Source: Cavia porcellus (taxonomy: Eukaryota > Chordata > Mammalia > Rodentia > Caviidae). Taken from it: 64,000 nt of DNA. The position numbers were made by a program, and so were the translations under genes. The notes below the pieces were generated by a model, which saw nothing but the letters and a program-made list of their open reading frames with translations, did not search any database and had not been told where the DNA came from. The stretch spans positions 81,229,982 to 81,293,981 of the forward strand of contig NW_026947484.1 in NCBI RefSeq assembly GCF_034190915.1, written 5' to 3'. How positions within the stretch are numbered: the first letter of the stretch is position 1; every line of letters starts with the position of its first letter. Positions 45,359 through 56,629 of the stretch are shown piece after piece.

Positions 45359-45661
45359 AGTAGTTATAATGGGAAAAGCTCAGAGTCTTAGCTTAAGTGA
45401 TTCTTTGATTCCTGTTAGGTTTATGTGCCTCATTACTCAGGATGTACTTGCTGTGCTTCGGACAAGCCAAATTACTTGTAAAGCAATTTTTTTATCCTTT
45501 GTTCCTACCTTGTGCCACATTTGGCTTGGCCCCTTCCCTCCATCTCAACAATTACAGTCTACCCGCTCTTCTAGAGTCTGCTTAACTCCCTCTCCTGAGC
45601 ATTTCCCTGCCCCTTCTTCCCAAACAAGTGTTTTTCCTGAGAATCTATGACGATTCTTTCT
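45359..45661. other. Unassigned sequence
   Basis: No gene or repeat recognised. The 93-codon frame at 45369-45650 has no recognisable domain. Confidence 0.5.
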
Positions 45662-45726
45662 CCCAGTACAGGGGCTCATATGTGCTAGGCAGATGCTCTA
45701 CCATGGAGCTACATCACCAGGTCCCC
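45662..45726 (-). repeat. Old ID-like SINE
   Basis: 'cccagtacaggggctcatat', 'gtgctaggcagatgctctac' and 'catggagctacatcaccagg' are the antisense tRNA-like body of an ID of older type. Confidence 0.65.
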
Positions 45727-45889
45727 CAATAATTTTAAAACAAGTTCTATGATATTTATTATTATGAGACAGTATAATATTAATAATATGTATTATTAAT
45801 TTTATATTATACTATAAAATCATGCTATAGTTATGGGCTTTTTTAACTCATCAGTTTATAACAATCCGAAGATATAATATTTGTGTGAG

Positions 45890-46430
45890 GAAAATAAGCA
45901 CTCCATATGTTGATGAGTATATAAATTGGTATAATGGCTTTTAAGAACAACCTGGCATTATGTGTCAAAATACATTTTCTTTGACCTAGCAGTTCCACTC
46001 CTAGGAATTTATACTATGCATATATCCACACATGTGGACAATAATGCTTATGAAGAAACGCTTACTGTAGTATTGTTCATAAAAGCAAAAGATGACATAA
46101 ACTAAAATAATTAATAGGCTAAATAAATTATGACACATGCATACAATGATGTACTGACAGTCATTTTTAAAATAAAGTATGTCTATATTCATAGAGATAG
46201 AATAGTTCTAAGTTACACTGTTTAGCAGAAAAAAGGATTAAATGCAATATTATACAATATAGTTATTACAAAAGAATAAACATACATTCATCTATGCTTA
46301 TAAAGCATTAAATGTTTATAGAAGGCTACACAAGCAACAAATTAACACTAACTGATTAGGGAAGCAAACTGCAAATGATAGGTCTGAGGTGGCAAAGTTA
46401 TAAAATAAAAGTGTGAACCTGTTGCCAAAT
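45890..46430 (+). repeat. Old L1 (L1M-type) fragment, ORF2 end and 3' UTR
   Basis: Sense order of old L1s: 'gagtatataaattggtataa', 'tttgacctagcagttccact', 'cctaggaatttatactatgc', 'gtagtattgttcataaaagc', 'taggctaaataaattatgac' and 'catgcatacaatgatgtact'. Confidence 0.75.
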
Positions 46431-46949
46431 ATAAGAATTAAAGCATTACAATTACATTAACATTTACACAAAGTTGTATTTAGCCCATCCAGAACCTTTG
46501 TGTAAATTGGAAAAAAGTCTCCCCCTTGTGTGCAGTAGATCTACCTTGAGACAGAGCTCATAGCTAGATAGACAATCATGGCTTTATTATTCATGTCATA
46601 CTTCTGCTCTTCTGTGTTTTTAGACTTGTGTAAATAGAATTATAAAGTGTAAATAGAATATATTCTTCTGCAATTTATCTATTTTATTGAACATTATTAT
46701 TTTTGTAAAAGACATCAGTATTGTATGTGGTAATCTCTGTGGCTGCTATATAATATTTCATTGTATGATTTTTATAATCTAATGTAATTAACTTTATACC
46801 TCATATCTATCAAATTCTGGGATAAATGTGAAAGTATTCATATAACTAAGTTTAAAAGGAAAGTGAAGCTAACCTAAAAAATGCTGAGGGAACTCTCAAA
46901 AATCTTGTTTCTGGAATTCAAAACAACTTCAGGGCTCCCAATGTTACCC
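46431..46949. repeat. Mostly unassigned, with a possible old antisense L1 piece at 46600-46780
   Basis: 'cttctgcaatttatctattt', 'tattgaacattattattttt' and 'ataatatttcattgtatgat' resemble the antisense of an old L1 3' end. The rest is unassigned. Confidence 0.35.
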
Positions 46950-47451
46950 TCCCATAGTAATGGGAAAGCTATCACCATGGGTGGCATATACAGACAGGAA
47001 GCAGTCCAGAAAGAGATCCTCAAGGAAGTTTCAACTCAGGCTGGGAAGGACACAGCCCCAACTCCACAGTGAGAAGCCAGGCCTGGCTTGAGTTGCACTC
47101 AGAAACAGGGGGTCTGAAAGTGTCTGCTGTCATTAAATACCAAAACCTTTGCTCTGCTGGCTACATCCAGCACAGATCAGAGGTCTGACTGACCACTGAT
47201 TGGTTTGGCACTGTCCTAATCCTGGTAGTCTGAAACAATATAAGAGACAGAAAGGCTTTTCTTAAGGTCGCTTGCTTTGCTACTTTTTTCCCACCATGAA
47301 CTGTCTCTCTTCTCAGATGCCTGTGTGCCATGCCTTGGATCCAGTCAAGTATGGACTGAAACCTCTAGAAACTGTGAACTAAAACCTTTCTTCTCTTAGC
47401 ATGTGGGTGTTGGGTATTTTTGTCTCAGCAATGAAAAAAGTAACTAAGACA
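46950..47451 (+). mobile_element. MaLR-type (ERVL) LTR, 3' part clear, 5' limit uncertain
   Basis: The 3' end is typical of MaLR LTRs: 'tatggactgaaacctctaga', 'aactgtgaactaaaaccttt', 'gggtgttgggtatttttgtc' and 'gcaatgaaaaaagtaactaa', ending in AAGACA at 47451. I cannot fix the 5' end. The flanking sequence on the right is L1 ORF1. Non-coding. Confidence 0.6.
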
Positions 47452-47452
47452 A

Positions 47453-47830
47453 AAGGAGAGGAAGGAGAAAGCCATATAGACAAATTATTTGAAAGGAAAA
47501 CAGAGGAAATTAAAAACAAGTAAATGAGATGCTCAGCAGTCACATAGAAATTACAACTAATAAGATAATGGAGGTACTAAATAAGACAATCAGGGAGCTT
47601 ACAGAAGACACTAATAAAAAGTTAGCTGAGGTAAACAAAACAATAAAAACCATAAATGACCAGTTTAGTAAAGAACTAGAGTTCATGAAAATCTTCTAAA
47701 AATTTCAGATTAAAACTCATGTTGAAAGTATAGTCAGCAGCAATCACAAATGTGAGGTTAAAGTATCAGAATTAGAAGACAGGAAAGCTTTCAAAGACCA
47801 GTTACTCATAGATACTTTAAAAACACCAAG
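47453..47830 (+). mobile_element. L1 LINE ORF1 coiled-coil part (first piece of a split L1)
   Basis: Repetitive Lys/Glu/Asn-coding sequence such as 'gaaattaaaaacaagtaaat', 'acaatcagggagcttacaga' and 'gaattagaagacaggaaagc', as in the coiled coil of L1 ORF1p. Several stops break it. It continues at 54483 after half-L1 copy C. The end of this piece, AAACACCAAG (47821-47830), is the left copy of that element's duplication. Confidence 0.7.
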
Positions 47831-47846
47831 GAGGGAGCTTCTGGTA

Positions 47847-47854
47847 AAGATGGC
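47847..47854 (+). promoter_or_regulatory. YY1-like site at the 5' end of half-L1 copy C
   Basis: AAGATGGC begins 17 nt from the element start. In human L1 a YY1 site at a similar place directs transcription to start at +1 (known). Copies A and B keep AAGATGG at their 5' edge. A role here is inferred from position and motif. Confidence 0.55.
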
Positions 47855-48561
47855 AGATAGATAAGAGCAGAATACAGAGGCTCCCTGAGACAGACAATTC
47901 AGATGCTGAAATAACACATTGTGGGGAGTCCTGGACAGAAGGAGATGGATCCTCTCAACCCAGGAAGAAACTAAAGTGAAAAGAACCAGTCAAACATGCA
48001 CTCCTGGGGTTACTATTGAGGCAGCAAAGCTTCTGTGCTCTCACATACCCGAATTCCTGCTGCTTCCACTCACCAGAACCACAGTCACACTGGAGTACAG
48101 TTACACTGAAGTCAGAGGTCAGCGAGTCCAACAGAGAACAGAGCTGGCAAGGGACCTGCATTGACCTGGGGTGAGTGCCAGGAATAAAACTCTTTCACAG
48201 GAAAAGGGCATCAACGGGACAACATTTTGGAATCAGGCAGGACTGGCAAGAACAAGGAACTTCAGTCAGTTGTTCCCTTCCCAGACAAGATTGGTGGGGT
48301 ATTCTTGGCCTGGGTCATGCTCCTGGCTGAGACCAAATAACTTGTCCCAAACCAATTCCCTACGCGCAGCACATACTAACACAGTGAAGGCCTCAGCAGG
48401 TTGACTGACCCAGAGGGGAGGAGCCAGCATACAGCACGCCTGTTTGCACCTCAATAACACACTGGAATGGGCAGGATTACTTAGCCAGTGTGCCTCAAAA
48501 GAAGCGTAACCAACAAGGAAAGGGGACTTCCTCTTTGTGCCTGTCTGGAAGAACCAAAAAC

Positions 48562-49359
48562 ATGAGAAGAGGAAGCAACAAGAAAAAAAGTCTCCAGCCC
48601 CCAACTCTGAGAACATTGATCCAGGAGAGGTGAATACAAAAGAGATTGAGGATAGCAAACATGCAATATCAGACAGGGCATTAGTGGACATAAAGAGATA
48701 TCTTCGAGACCTCATAGACAAGTTCAATAGTGAAATTTTTAACCAAGTAAAGCAAGATATAAGTAGATTAATAAAATAAATGCTAGGCACCTCTCAAGAA
48801 GACACAGATGGAAGAATGGAGGAACACAAAAAAGGAGAGAAACATTTGATGAAAGAAGGGGTTGGGGATTTAGCTCAGCAGCATAAGTACCTGCCTTGCA
48901 AGCAGGCAGTTGTGAGTTCAATCCCTGGTACCCATAAAAAGGAAAAAGACAAAAAAAAAAAAAAAGAATATAAAGAAAACATAGAATACATGAAGCAGGT
49001 TCAAAGAGATTACCAGGAAATAAAAAACTCCATTGAAAGGTGGCAAAACTGCTTGAAAGAAACTAAGGATAGATTATCCACAGGTTGGCAGTGTGGGATC
49101 ATGAAAGGAAAAATTTCTTAAAAATAACAAGGAAACAGTAACAATAATGACAAGAGGATCTATAACTTAAGAATAAAGAATGTGAATGAAGAAGCAGGGC
49201 TACAAACAAAGGAACTACAAAGATTATTCACAGAAATAATTAAGGAAAATGTCCCAGGCATAGGAAAAAGAAATGATATTCAGATGTATGAGGAATATAG
49301 AACTCCAGCCACCTACAACCAAAACAGAGCTATACTCAGGGATATAATAATCAAGATCC
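48562..49359 (+). pseudogene. L1 ORF1p-like frame of half-L1 copy C, N-terminal part, broken
   Basis: The start codon at 48562 opens MRRGSNKKKSPAPNSE, parallel to copy B. The frame stops at 48779 after QVKQDISRLIK. The next ~80 codons are split by an ID (48858-48965). The coiled-coil frame (KQVQRDYQEIKN) and then the start of the RRM (TKELQRLFTEIIKENVPGIG, MYEEYRTPATYNQNRA) follow. Copy D is inserted at the ATAATAATCAAGATCC point of the RRM. The rest lies at 52497-52925. Confidence 0.78.
48858..48965 (+). repeat. ID SINE nested in half-L1 copy C
   Basis: 'ggggttggggatttagctca', 'acctgccttgcaagcaggca', 'gtgagttcaatccctggtac' and 'ccataaaaaggaaaaagac', then A tail. It sits in the coiled-coil part of ORF1, at a different point from the ID in copy B, so the two are independent insertions. 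Confidence 0.93.
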
Positions 49360-49371
49360 CACTTCTGAGAG

Positions 49372-49379
49372 AACATGGC
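49372..49379 (+). promoter_or_regulatory. YY1-like site at the 5' end of half-L1 copy D
   Basis: AACATGGC lies 12 nt after the element start and fits the YY1 core AANATGGC. Its place matches that in copies C and E. Function inferred only. Confidence 0.5.
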
Positions 49380-50154
49380 AGATAGATAGCAGCAGCTTTG
49401 GAGGCTCTCTGAGAAACTGCACTTAAAATCCAGGAATGGTGCCAGGCAAGAAATCCTAAGCAAGGGAAGATATACTTTGCTGACCCAGGAATGAACTAAA
49501 CTAAGAGAAACCAACTGGAAATGCAATCCCGGTGATATAATAGGAACAGATAAGGTCTCAGCGTGGAAGCTAGAGCCCACGCCACTGGAAGCTGTGATTT
49601 GAATTTCCTGCAGCTGCTACTGCGTCCCAATTGGCAAGGCAAGGAGAGAGGTGTGAAAGCTCTGAGAGTGTGAAGTGGTGAATGGAGTTGAGAGCAGGAC
49701 TGCAAGGCAGGCGCTTATGCCGCTGAGGCTGGGAGCCCTGCATCAACCTGCAGTGAGTGAGCGGATTGGGGACCCTTCCATCGAGTAGGAGGCTTCAGCA
49801 AAGGACATACTGGGACCGGGCTGACTAGCTGGAAACAGGACGCTGCAGTGACTTCAGCCACATATTCCCCTCTTAAGCAGGATTGGTGGGGAGTGTCTGG
49901 CTTGGGTGTCACCACTGACTAACACCCAGTAAGCTAGCTCAAACCAGGTCCCAGTGCCTGGAGGTGTATCCTAGCAGTGAAGCCTTTGGTAGGTTGACCT
50001 GGAGGGGGGGGCCCAGCATAGGCTGCCAAGGTCTGTGACTCCCTAGTACACCGCAGTGGGTGGGAACACCTAGCCGGCACAATTCAAACAAACTGTAAAG
50101 ACAAAGAAAGAAACTGGGCCTCCTATATACGCTTGTATGGAAGGAATAAAAAAT

Positions 50155-51163
50155 ATGGGAAGAGGGAACAACAAGAAAGGGTCCTTGGCCCCCAATCATG
50201 AGAAACATGCAATATCAGACACAGCACCAATAGACATAAAGCGCTATCTCCAGAGCCTCATAGACAAGTTCAGGAATAAAGTTATTAATGACTGAAGCGA
50301 GATATAAGTAGAATAGTTAGAGAAATGCTAAGTACCACCCAAGAAAAAACAGATGGTAGAATGGAAGAACAGAAAAAAAGGGGAGAATTGTTTGATGGAG
50401 AAAATAGAGAAAACATAGAATATGTGAAGCAGGTTCAAAGAGATCACCATTAAACTAAAAACTCTCTCAAAAACTGGCAAAACAGCTTGAAAGAAACTAA
50501 GGATAGATATCTAACTGGAGGGCAGATTTGTAATATGGGAGCATGAAACGAAAAACTTAAAAATAACAAAAAAACAAACAGCAACAATACAAAGGCTAGA
50601 AGATGATAAGAGGATCTATAGCTTAAGAATTAAGAACATAAAAGAAAAAGTAGGGACACAAACAAATGAACTACAAAAGCTATTCAAAGAAATACTCCAA
50701 GAGAATTTCTGTAACTTAGCAAATGGTAAAGATACTCAGATGTATGAGGCATACAGGACCCCAGCCACCTACAACCCAAACAGAGCAATACCCAGGCATA
50801 TAATAATCAAAATTTCAGAAATGCAATATAAGAAAAGAATAGTAAAAGCCATCAGAGACAAGAAACAGATCACTTACACGGGAACATCCATCAGAATTAC
50901 AGCAGACTTCTCGGTACAAACCATCAAATCACAAAAAGCATGGGGGGAAATAATTCAAGCTGAAAGATAATAACTTCCAGCCAAGATTAATATATCCTGC
51001 AAAACTGTCCCTAGAAATTGATGGAAAAACAAGGTGCTTCCAGGATTAAGAGGAGCTAGGGGAATTTGCAACCACCAATTCAACTCTACAGAGGATGCTG
51101 CAGGATATTCTAAAAAAGGAAAATACCAAGATTCCAGAAATAGTGGCAGAGAGGCCACAATGA
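50155..51163 (+). pseudogene. L1 ORF1p-like frame of half-L1 copy D, broken
   Basis: Starts ATG GGA AGA GGG (MGRG), as in copies B and E. A TGA in 'ttaatgactgaagc' near 50295 stops the frame early. A clean stretch covers the RRM (50740-50970): MYEAYRTPATYNPNRA, PRHIIIKISEMQYK, RDKKQITYTG and RITADFS. The C-terminal part follows with a frame change. The end (AERPQ then TGA at 51161-51163) matches copy E. About 1.0 kb, some 335 codons, shorter than in the long-tail subfamily. Confidence 0.78.
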
Positions 51164-52496
51164 ATGGAGCAGAAATTGAAATGAAGACAAACTGACAACA
51201 AACGATAGAAAAAGAGCTCAACAGAAATGAGGCAGAGAAGATTGGATGGTAGGAACAGCTATTTTGGAGAAAACATGACATCATAATAGCTAGTGCTGAT
51301 TTAGTATCATCTTGTTTTCAAGTCCCATCAAACTTGTATTCTTCTGTCTCCATCGGTCTTAAAAGGTTGTATCTTATTGGATTTTATCATATATGATAAT
51401 ATAAGCAAAAACTTTTATAGACAAGGAGATTATACAGAAACCATTGTTCATTTTCTGTTAATTGGTTCTAAATACCCTGTAATAATGTCATTCTCTTGAA
51501 TGGTTTTATAGTGTCTTGATATGTTTGGTGATACAGTATATGAAGTTATACTCAAAGATTTCAAGGAAAGAGACACTATGGTAACTATTTTTATGTCAGG
51601 ATATCTTGTGGTGAAACACTATTTGGCTTAAATGTTATGTTTTGACCTGCACTGTTCTGTTGTTATGCTCTCTTTTATCTCAATCTCCTTTTTTTAAATT
51701 ATTTACTTTTTAATTATTTTTTTAATTAAGGGAAAAATAAAAATAGCAGGATACATTATAGTAACCTACTTTGATTTCCTATTAACTTGATTTGAAATCC
51801 TGTATTGCCCTCACCATCTTGTTTTGACTGATTTTCCCCTATTCTGCTTTGCTTGATAGTACCAAGTTTGAAAGTATAGGCAAAACTGTGAAGAGAGTAA
51901 GATTCATTATGACACCCATTCTGGTTGGCTATTATCTTCTTTTAAAGTCCTGTAATGTCTCTAATGCTTTGGTTTTATTCTTTACTGTTTTGTTTAATTT
52001 TATTATAACTGGCAATTCTTCTTAAAATATCAAGAGGCAGAATGGTAACCATTGTTGATCACCTTGTATTGTGTTTTTACATTATCTATTATGTCCATCC
52101 TTTTGATTTGACTGACTCTGTTCTGATATGTCACATTTGATTTTACACTCTTCAAAAAAAGTAATAAGAACTGTGGGAGTAATAAAACCCAAAATTTGTA
52201 ATTGTCATTGTACAAAAGAAAAGAAAAGAAAGTGCTCTAAAGGTTATAACTGCATATATGTTTAAGTGTATAAGATAGATAACCATATTACTGAGTTTTT
52301 TTGGATCATTGAACAAAACTGTTTACAGTCTCGCTGTTTGAATGTCCATTTTATATGCTTTAATTTTGTAACTTGAACAACTATTTCTAAGATGAGAATA
52401 TGTAATCTATTAACTAGTGATTTCTGTTTATTTTTTAAATTTTGTATTACTTGTACCCTTTTTCTGTGTTTTTCTTTTTCTCCTTAAAAAAAAAAA

Positions 52497-52925
52497 ATCA
52501 AGATCCTAGAGGTTCAGTATAAGAACAGAATATTAAAAGCCATCAGAAAAAAGAAACAGATCACCTATAAAGGAAAACCTATCAAAATCATGGCAGATTT
52601 CTCAACACAGACCATCAAATCAAGGAGAGCTTGGAGTGAAGTATTTCAAGCCCTAAAAGAAAATAACTTCCAGCCCAGATTGATGTGCCCTGCTAAACTG
52701 TGTCTAGAAATTAATGAAGAAACAAGATGATTCCAAGATAAAGAGGAACTGGGGTAATTCACAACCACCAATCCAACTCTACAGAGCATACTGAAGGACA
52801 TTCTAGAGAAAGAGAAAAGTACCAAGATTCTAGGAACAGTGGCAGAGAGGCGTCAGTGAATGGAGCAGAAAGTGGCATGAAGAAGAAAGGCAGACAACTA
52901 ATGGCAGAAAAGGCACAACAGAAAT
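52497..52925 (+). pseudogene. L1 ORF1p-like frame of half-L1 copy C, C-terminal part
   Basis: The continuation of the frame cut by copy D. It resumes at the duplicated AATCAAGATCC, runs through the second half of the RRM ('aaacagatcacctataaagg', 'atggcagatttctcaacaca') and the C-terminal domain ('aataacttccagcccagatt'), and fades near the terminal 'acagaaatgaggcagagaag' that also ends ORF1 in copies A and B. Stops are present. Confidence 0.75.
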
Positions 52926-54458
52926 GAGGCAGAGAAGGTTGGCTATAATCTCTAATATATAAGGCCTTGATACACTAAAAAAGAGAAAAAGAAAAAAAGA
53001 AACACAGTCAGAGCAGATCAGGAGGTAGGGTCCACCAAAATGCCCTTTATAGGAAATATAATTAACCTGAAAAAGAGTTTATGGGCTGAAAATCAAATGT
53101 GAGAAAACAATGCTGTATGCGACAGGGAACCACAGAGTAATAGGGGCAACTCGACCAGTTTTTGTAGATAGGTTGGAAAGACAGGATTTAATAGGTAAAG
53201 GAATACAACTACAGATCAAGTCCAGAAGGGAGAAGGTTTAGAACCACTTAGTAAATAGCAGGTTGGCCCCCACCAACCTAAAACTGAGGGTGTTGGTGAG
53301 ACCCAAAAATGCATAGTGCACCCTGGGGGAGTGAAAGAGGAGGAATAGTCCTAAAAAAGATGGCAAAGGATATTGTTAATAGTGTATCAGGATTTAAAAC
53401 TCACATTACTCTCACTGCTCTGCTTAGATAGATTTTATTCTGTCCCAGTTTGTCTACTTGCACTAGATCTGAGGGCACAGACATCTATCCCAAAAATAAC
53501 AGGATAGAGTACAATAATCATCTTTAATTTCCTATTAACTTAATCTGGAGCTCTGTATAACATACTGTTTTATCATGACTGATATTAGTTAAATCTGTTT
53601 GATTACTGTTTGGTATTGACAGATTTTATTCAAAACTGTTATGATTGATAGTATCAAGTCTGAGAGTACAGACAACTACACTGAATATGACAAGATTCAC
53701 TATGATACCCATTCTGGTTTGATTATTACCTATTTTTGAAGTTTTACACTATCTACAAAGTTTTGTTTTTATTAATATTGTTATGTACTGTTATATTCAA
53801 TTATACTACGTCTGATGATATAGATAATTCTATTGAAGATAACAAGAGACAACACAGTAACCATTATAGAACTTCTGGTACAATGGTTTTATATGTCTTT
53901 TTTATTTCATGTGTTTATAGGAATATGTTTTGTTTTGTCTTGCTTTGTTTTGTTTCTCCCTCTAATATAAAAAGAATAGAAATACATGTTAAGACTCATG
54001 CATTCATAGAACCTATAAGCAGTTTACGAGAACTGATCTTATAATGCATGATGAAATGAACAAATACTTTGAAGAAAAAGAGACACTATAGTACCCAGTG
54101 CTGATCCCATAATGTCATGATGTGAAATCCAGGAATATTGTTATTCTTTGTTCAGAGTGATTTTAGCCTGCTATGGTTTATTTAATCTCAACATAAATGA
54201 AGATATGGATAACTGCATGTATGTTTAAATATATAAGATTGATAACCATATTACTAAGTTTTTGTTGGATAATTGAATAGAACTGTTTGCAGTCTCGCTG
54301 TTTGAATCCCCACTTTGTATGTTTCACTTTTGTATCTTGAACAACTATTTGTAAGAGGACAATATGTAATCATCATCTAGTGGTTTCTTACTGTTTATTT
54401 TTTCTTTTAAAGTATGTATTATTTCTACCTGTTTTATGTTTTGTTTAGTCTTTCTTTA

Positions 54459-54464
54459 AATAAA
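54459..54464 (+). terminator. Poly(A) signal of half-L1 copy C
   Basis: AATAAA 8 nt before the element end at 54472. The same TTAAATAAAA word closes the tails of copies B and E and the fragment at 43921. Confidence 0.6.
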
Positions 54465-54482
54465 ATTTTACGAAACAACAAG

Positions 54483-55234
54483 AGATATGAAAAAAGGAAC
54501 CAATGGCCACTATATGAAGCAAAGAGGACTAATGTAAGGTTAACTGGAATAAGTGAAAAATTCTGAATTAGCCCAAAGGGCACACAAATTTTATGTATAG
54601 AAATAGCCACAAAATACATAAGACAAATGAGGCATGTAGAACCCTAAACAGTCACAATCAAAAGAGAACCTCTCCACATAACATCATAGTCAAAATACCA
54701 GAAATTCAGTACAAGGACAGAATTTAAAAGCTGTTAGAGAAAATGAGTAATCCATTAGAATTATGGGAGCTTTCCCAATGTAGATTCATACATCTTACAA
54801 AAGTATCTTTCAAAAATGATGGAGAAATAAGGAATCGTCATAACAAACAACTCCTTTAAGAAATTCATGGCCACTAAACCAGTGCTCTAAAAAATTCTCA
54901 AGAATATCCTAGAAAGAGACAACAAAGCCAGCAAGGCCCAAAAAATCTAGTAGAATGAGTACATCAAGTAGGGTGAAGCAGAAGAGAGCAGAAAATCAAC
55001 AGGATAATAATACATTGACAGGAATACATTCATACCTTTCAGTAATTACTCTCCATGTCAATAGTCTTAATTCCCCAGTCAAAAAACACAGAATGGCAGA
55101 ATCAATCAAGAACCAAAGCCCAGTGTTATGCAGTATACAAAAATGCATTTAATAAAAAAGAAACACACAGATTAAAAATCAAAGGACAATATCACATGCA
55201 ATGGGATCCTGGGGAAAAAAGTTGGAGTAAGTCC
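54483..55234 (+). mobile_element. L1 LINE, ORF1 C-terminal part to start of ORF2 (second piece of the split L1)
   Basis: Resumes ORF1 right after copy C ('aagagatatgaaaaaaggaa'). ORF1 remnants run to about 54950. The start of ORF2 follows, visible as ITLHVNSLNSPVKKHRMAES in the frame at 54955-55152. That is the N-terminal strand of the L1 endonuclease (usual pattern N-x-N-G-L-N-S-P); the second Asn-Gly of the pattern is altered here. THRLKIKGQYH follows in another frame. Inactive. Copy E interrupts it at 55235. Confidence 0.85.
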
Positions 55235-56629
55235 TGACAAAGTATATTTCTTTTTTTTTTTTTTTTATTTAAGGAGAAACAGGGAAAAAAAAGCAGAAAA
55301 AGGGTACAAGTTATACAGAATTTCAGAAAAAAAAATAAATAGTAGGAAATCACTAGTTAATGGATTACATATTGTCATCTTAGGAATATTTGTTCAAGTT
55401 ACAAGATTAAAGCATATAAAGTGGACATTCAAACAGCGAGACTGTAAACAGTTCTGATCAATGATCCAACAAAACTCAGTAATATCATTGTCTATCTTAT
55501 ACACTTAAATTTACATGCAATTATACCATTTAGAGCATTTTCTTTTCCTCTCTTTTGTACAATGACTATTACACATTTTGGGTTTTATTGTTCCCACAGC
55601 TCTTACTGCTTTTTTTGGAAGAGAGTAAAACCAAATGTGACTTAACAGAACAGAATCCGTTAAATCAAAAGGGTGGACATAATAGATAATGTAAAAATCT
55701 AATACAAGGTGGTCAATAATGGTTACCATAATGCCTCCCGCTATCTCACATAGAATTGTCTATATCATCAGTTATAATAAAATTGAACAAAACAGTAAAG
55801 AATGAAACCAACAAAACCAAAACATTGGAGACATTACAGGTCTTCAAAAGTAGATAATAGTCAACCAGTATGGGCATCATAATGAATCCCACTATCTTCA
55901 CAGCTGTTGCCTAAACTTTCAAACCTGGTACTATCAAGCAAAGCATAATAGAGGAACATCACTCAAAACAAGATGGTGAGAGCAATACAGGGCTTCAAAT
56001 CAAGTTAATAGAATATCAAAGTCGGTTACTATAATATATCCTGCTTTTTAAAATTTATTTTTCCTTTAATTAAAAGGATAAAAAATAAAAAAGTAAATAA
56101 TAAATGGAGATCGAGATAAAAGAGGGCATAACAATTAAACAGTGCAGATCAATACATAACCATTTAAGCAAATTAGTGTTTCACCACAAGATAATCCCGA
56201 CATAAAAGTAGTTACCATATTGTCTCTTTCCTTGAGATCTTTGAGTATAACTTCGTATACTGTAGCATCAAATATATCAACACAATGTATAGCCATTCAA
56301 GAGAATGACACTATTACAGGGTATTTAGAATCAACTAACAGATAATGAACTATGATCTCTGTATAATCTCCTTGTCTATACAAGTTTTTGTTTATACTAT
56401 CACATATAATAAAATCCAATAAGATTCAACATGTAAACACCTATGGAGACAGAAGAACAAAAGCTTGATGGGGCTTCAAAATAAGATGATACCAAACCAG
56501 CACTACCTATTATGATGTCGTTTTCTCCAAGATAGCTGTTCCTACCATTCAATCTTCTCTGCCTCATTTCTCTTGAGTTCTTTTTCTGTCATTAGTTGTT
56601 AGCTTGTCTTCTTTTGTTTTCTGCTCCAT

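Larger units (their letters stand above)
49360..52496 (+). mobile_element. Half-L1 (HAL1-like) retrotransposon, copy D, short-tail subfamily, complete
   Basis: A complete 3,137-bp insertion into ORF1 of copy C. AATCAAGATCC precedes it (49349-49359) and follows it (52496-52506), and it ends in a 12-base A tail. Order: CACTTCTGAGAGAACATGGC start, a leader of about 0.8 kb, ORF1 (50155-51163, broken), a non-coding tail of about 1.33 kb with about seven degenerate ~150-bp units, then the conserved 3' end ('ttaactagtgatttctgttt', 'ttgtacccttttt', 'ctccttaaaaaa'). It is the same subfamily as copy E. No endonuclease or reverse transcriptase is encoded. It is the only element here nested three deep (D in C in L1). 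Confidence 0.92.
47831..54472 (+). mobile_element. Half-L1 (HAL1-like) retrotransposon, copy C, long-tail subfamily, split by copy D
   Basis: Inserted in L1 ORF1, with AAACACCAAG (47821-47830) and AAACAACAAG (54473-54482) as duplication, one mismatch in ten. It consists of 47831-49359 and 52497-54472, about 3.5 kb in all. Order: GAGGGAGCTTCTGGT start with a YY1-like site, a leader of about 0.73 kb, a broken ORF1, and a tail of ~150-bp units ending TTTAAATAAAATTTT with AATAAA at 54459-54464. Only one terminal ~400-bp module is present, where copies A and B have two. It has no ORF2. It gives the best 5' and 3' limits of the long-tail subfamily. Confidence 0.9.

Noticed and set aside
51240..52240. 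The regular ~150-bp repeats as a CRISPR-like or satellite array
   Set aside because: Units are long, degenerate, contiguous without spacers, and confined to retroelement tails in a mammalian sequence.
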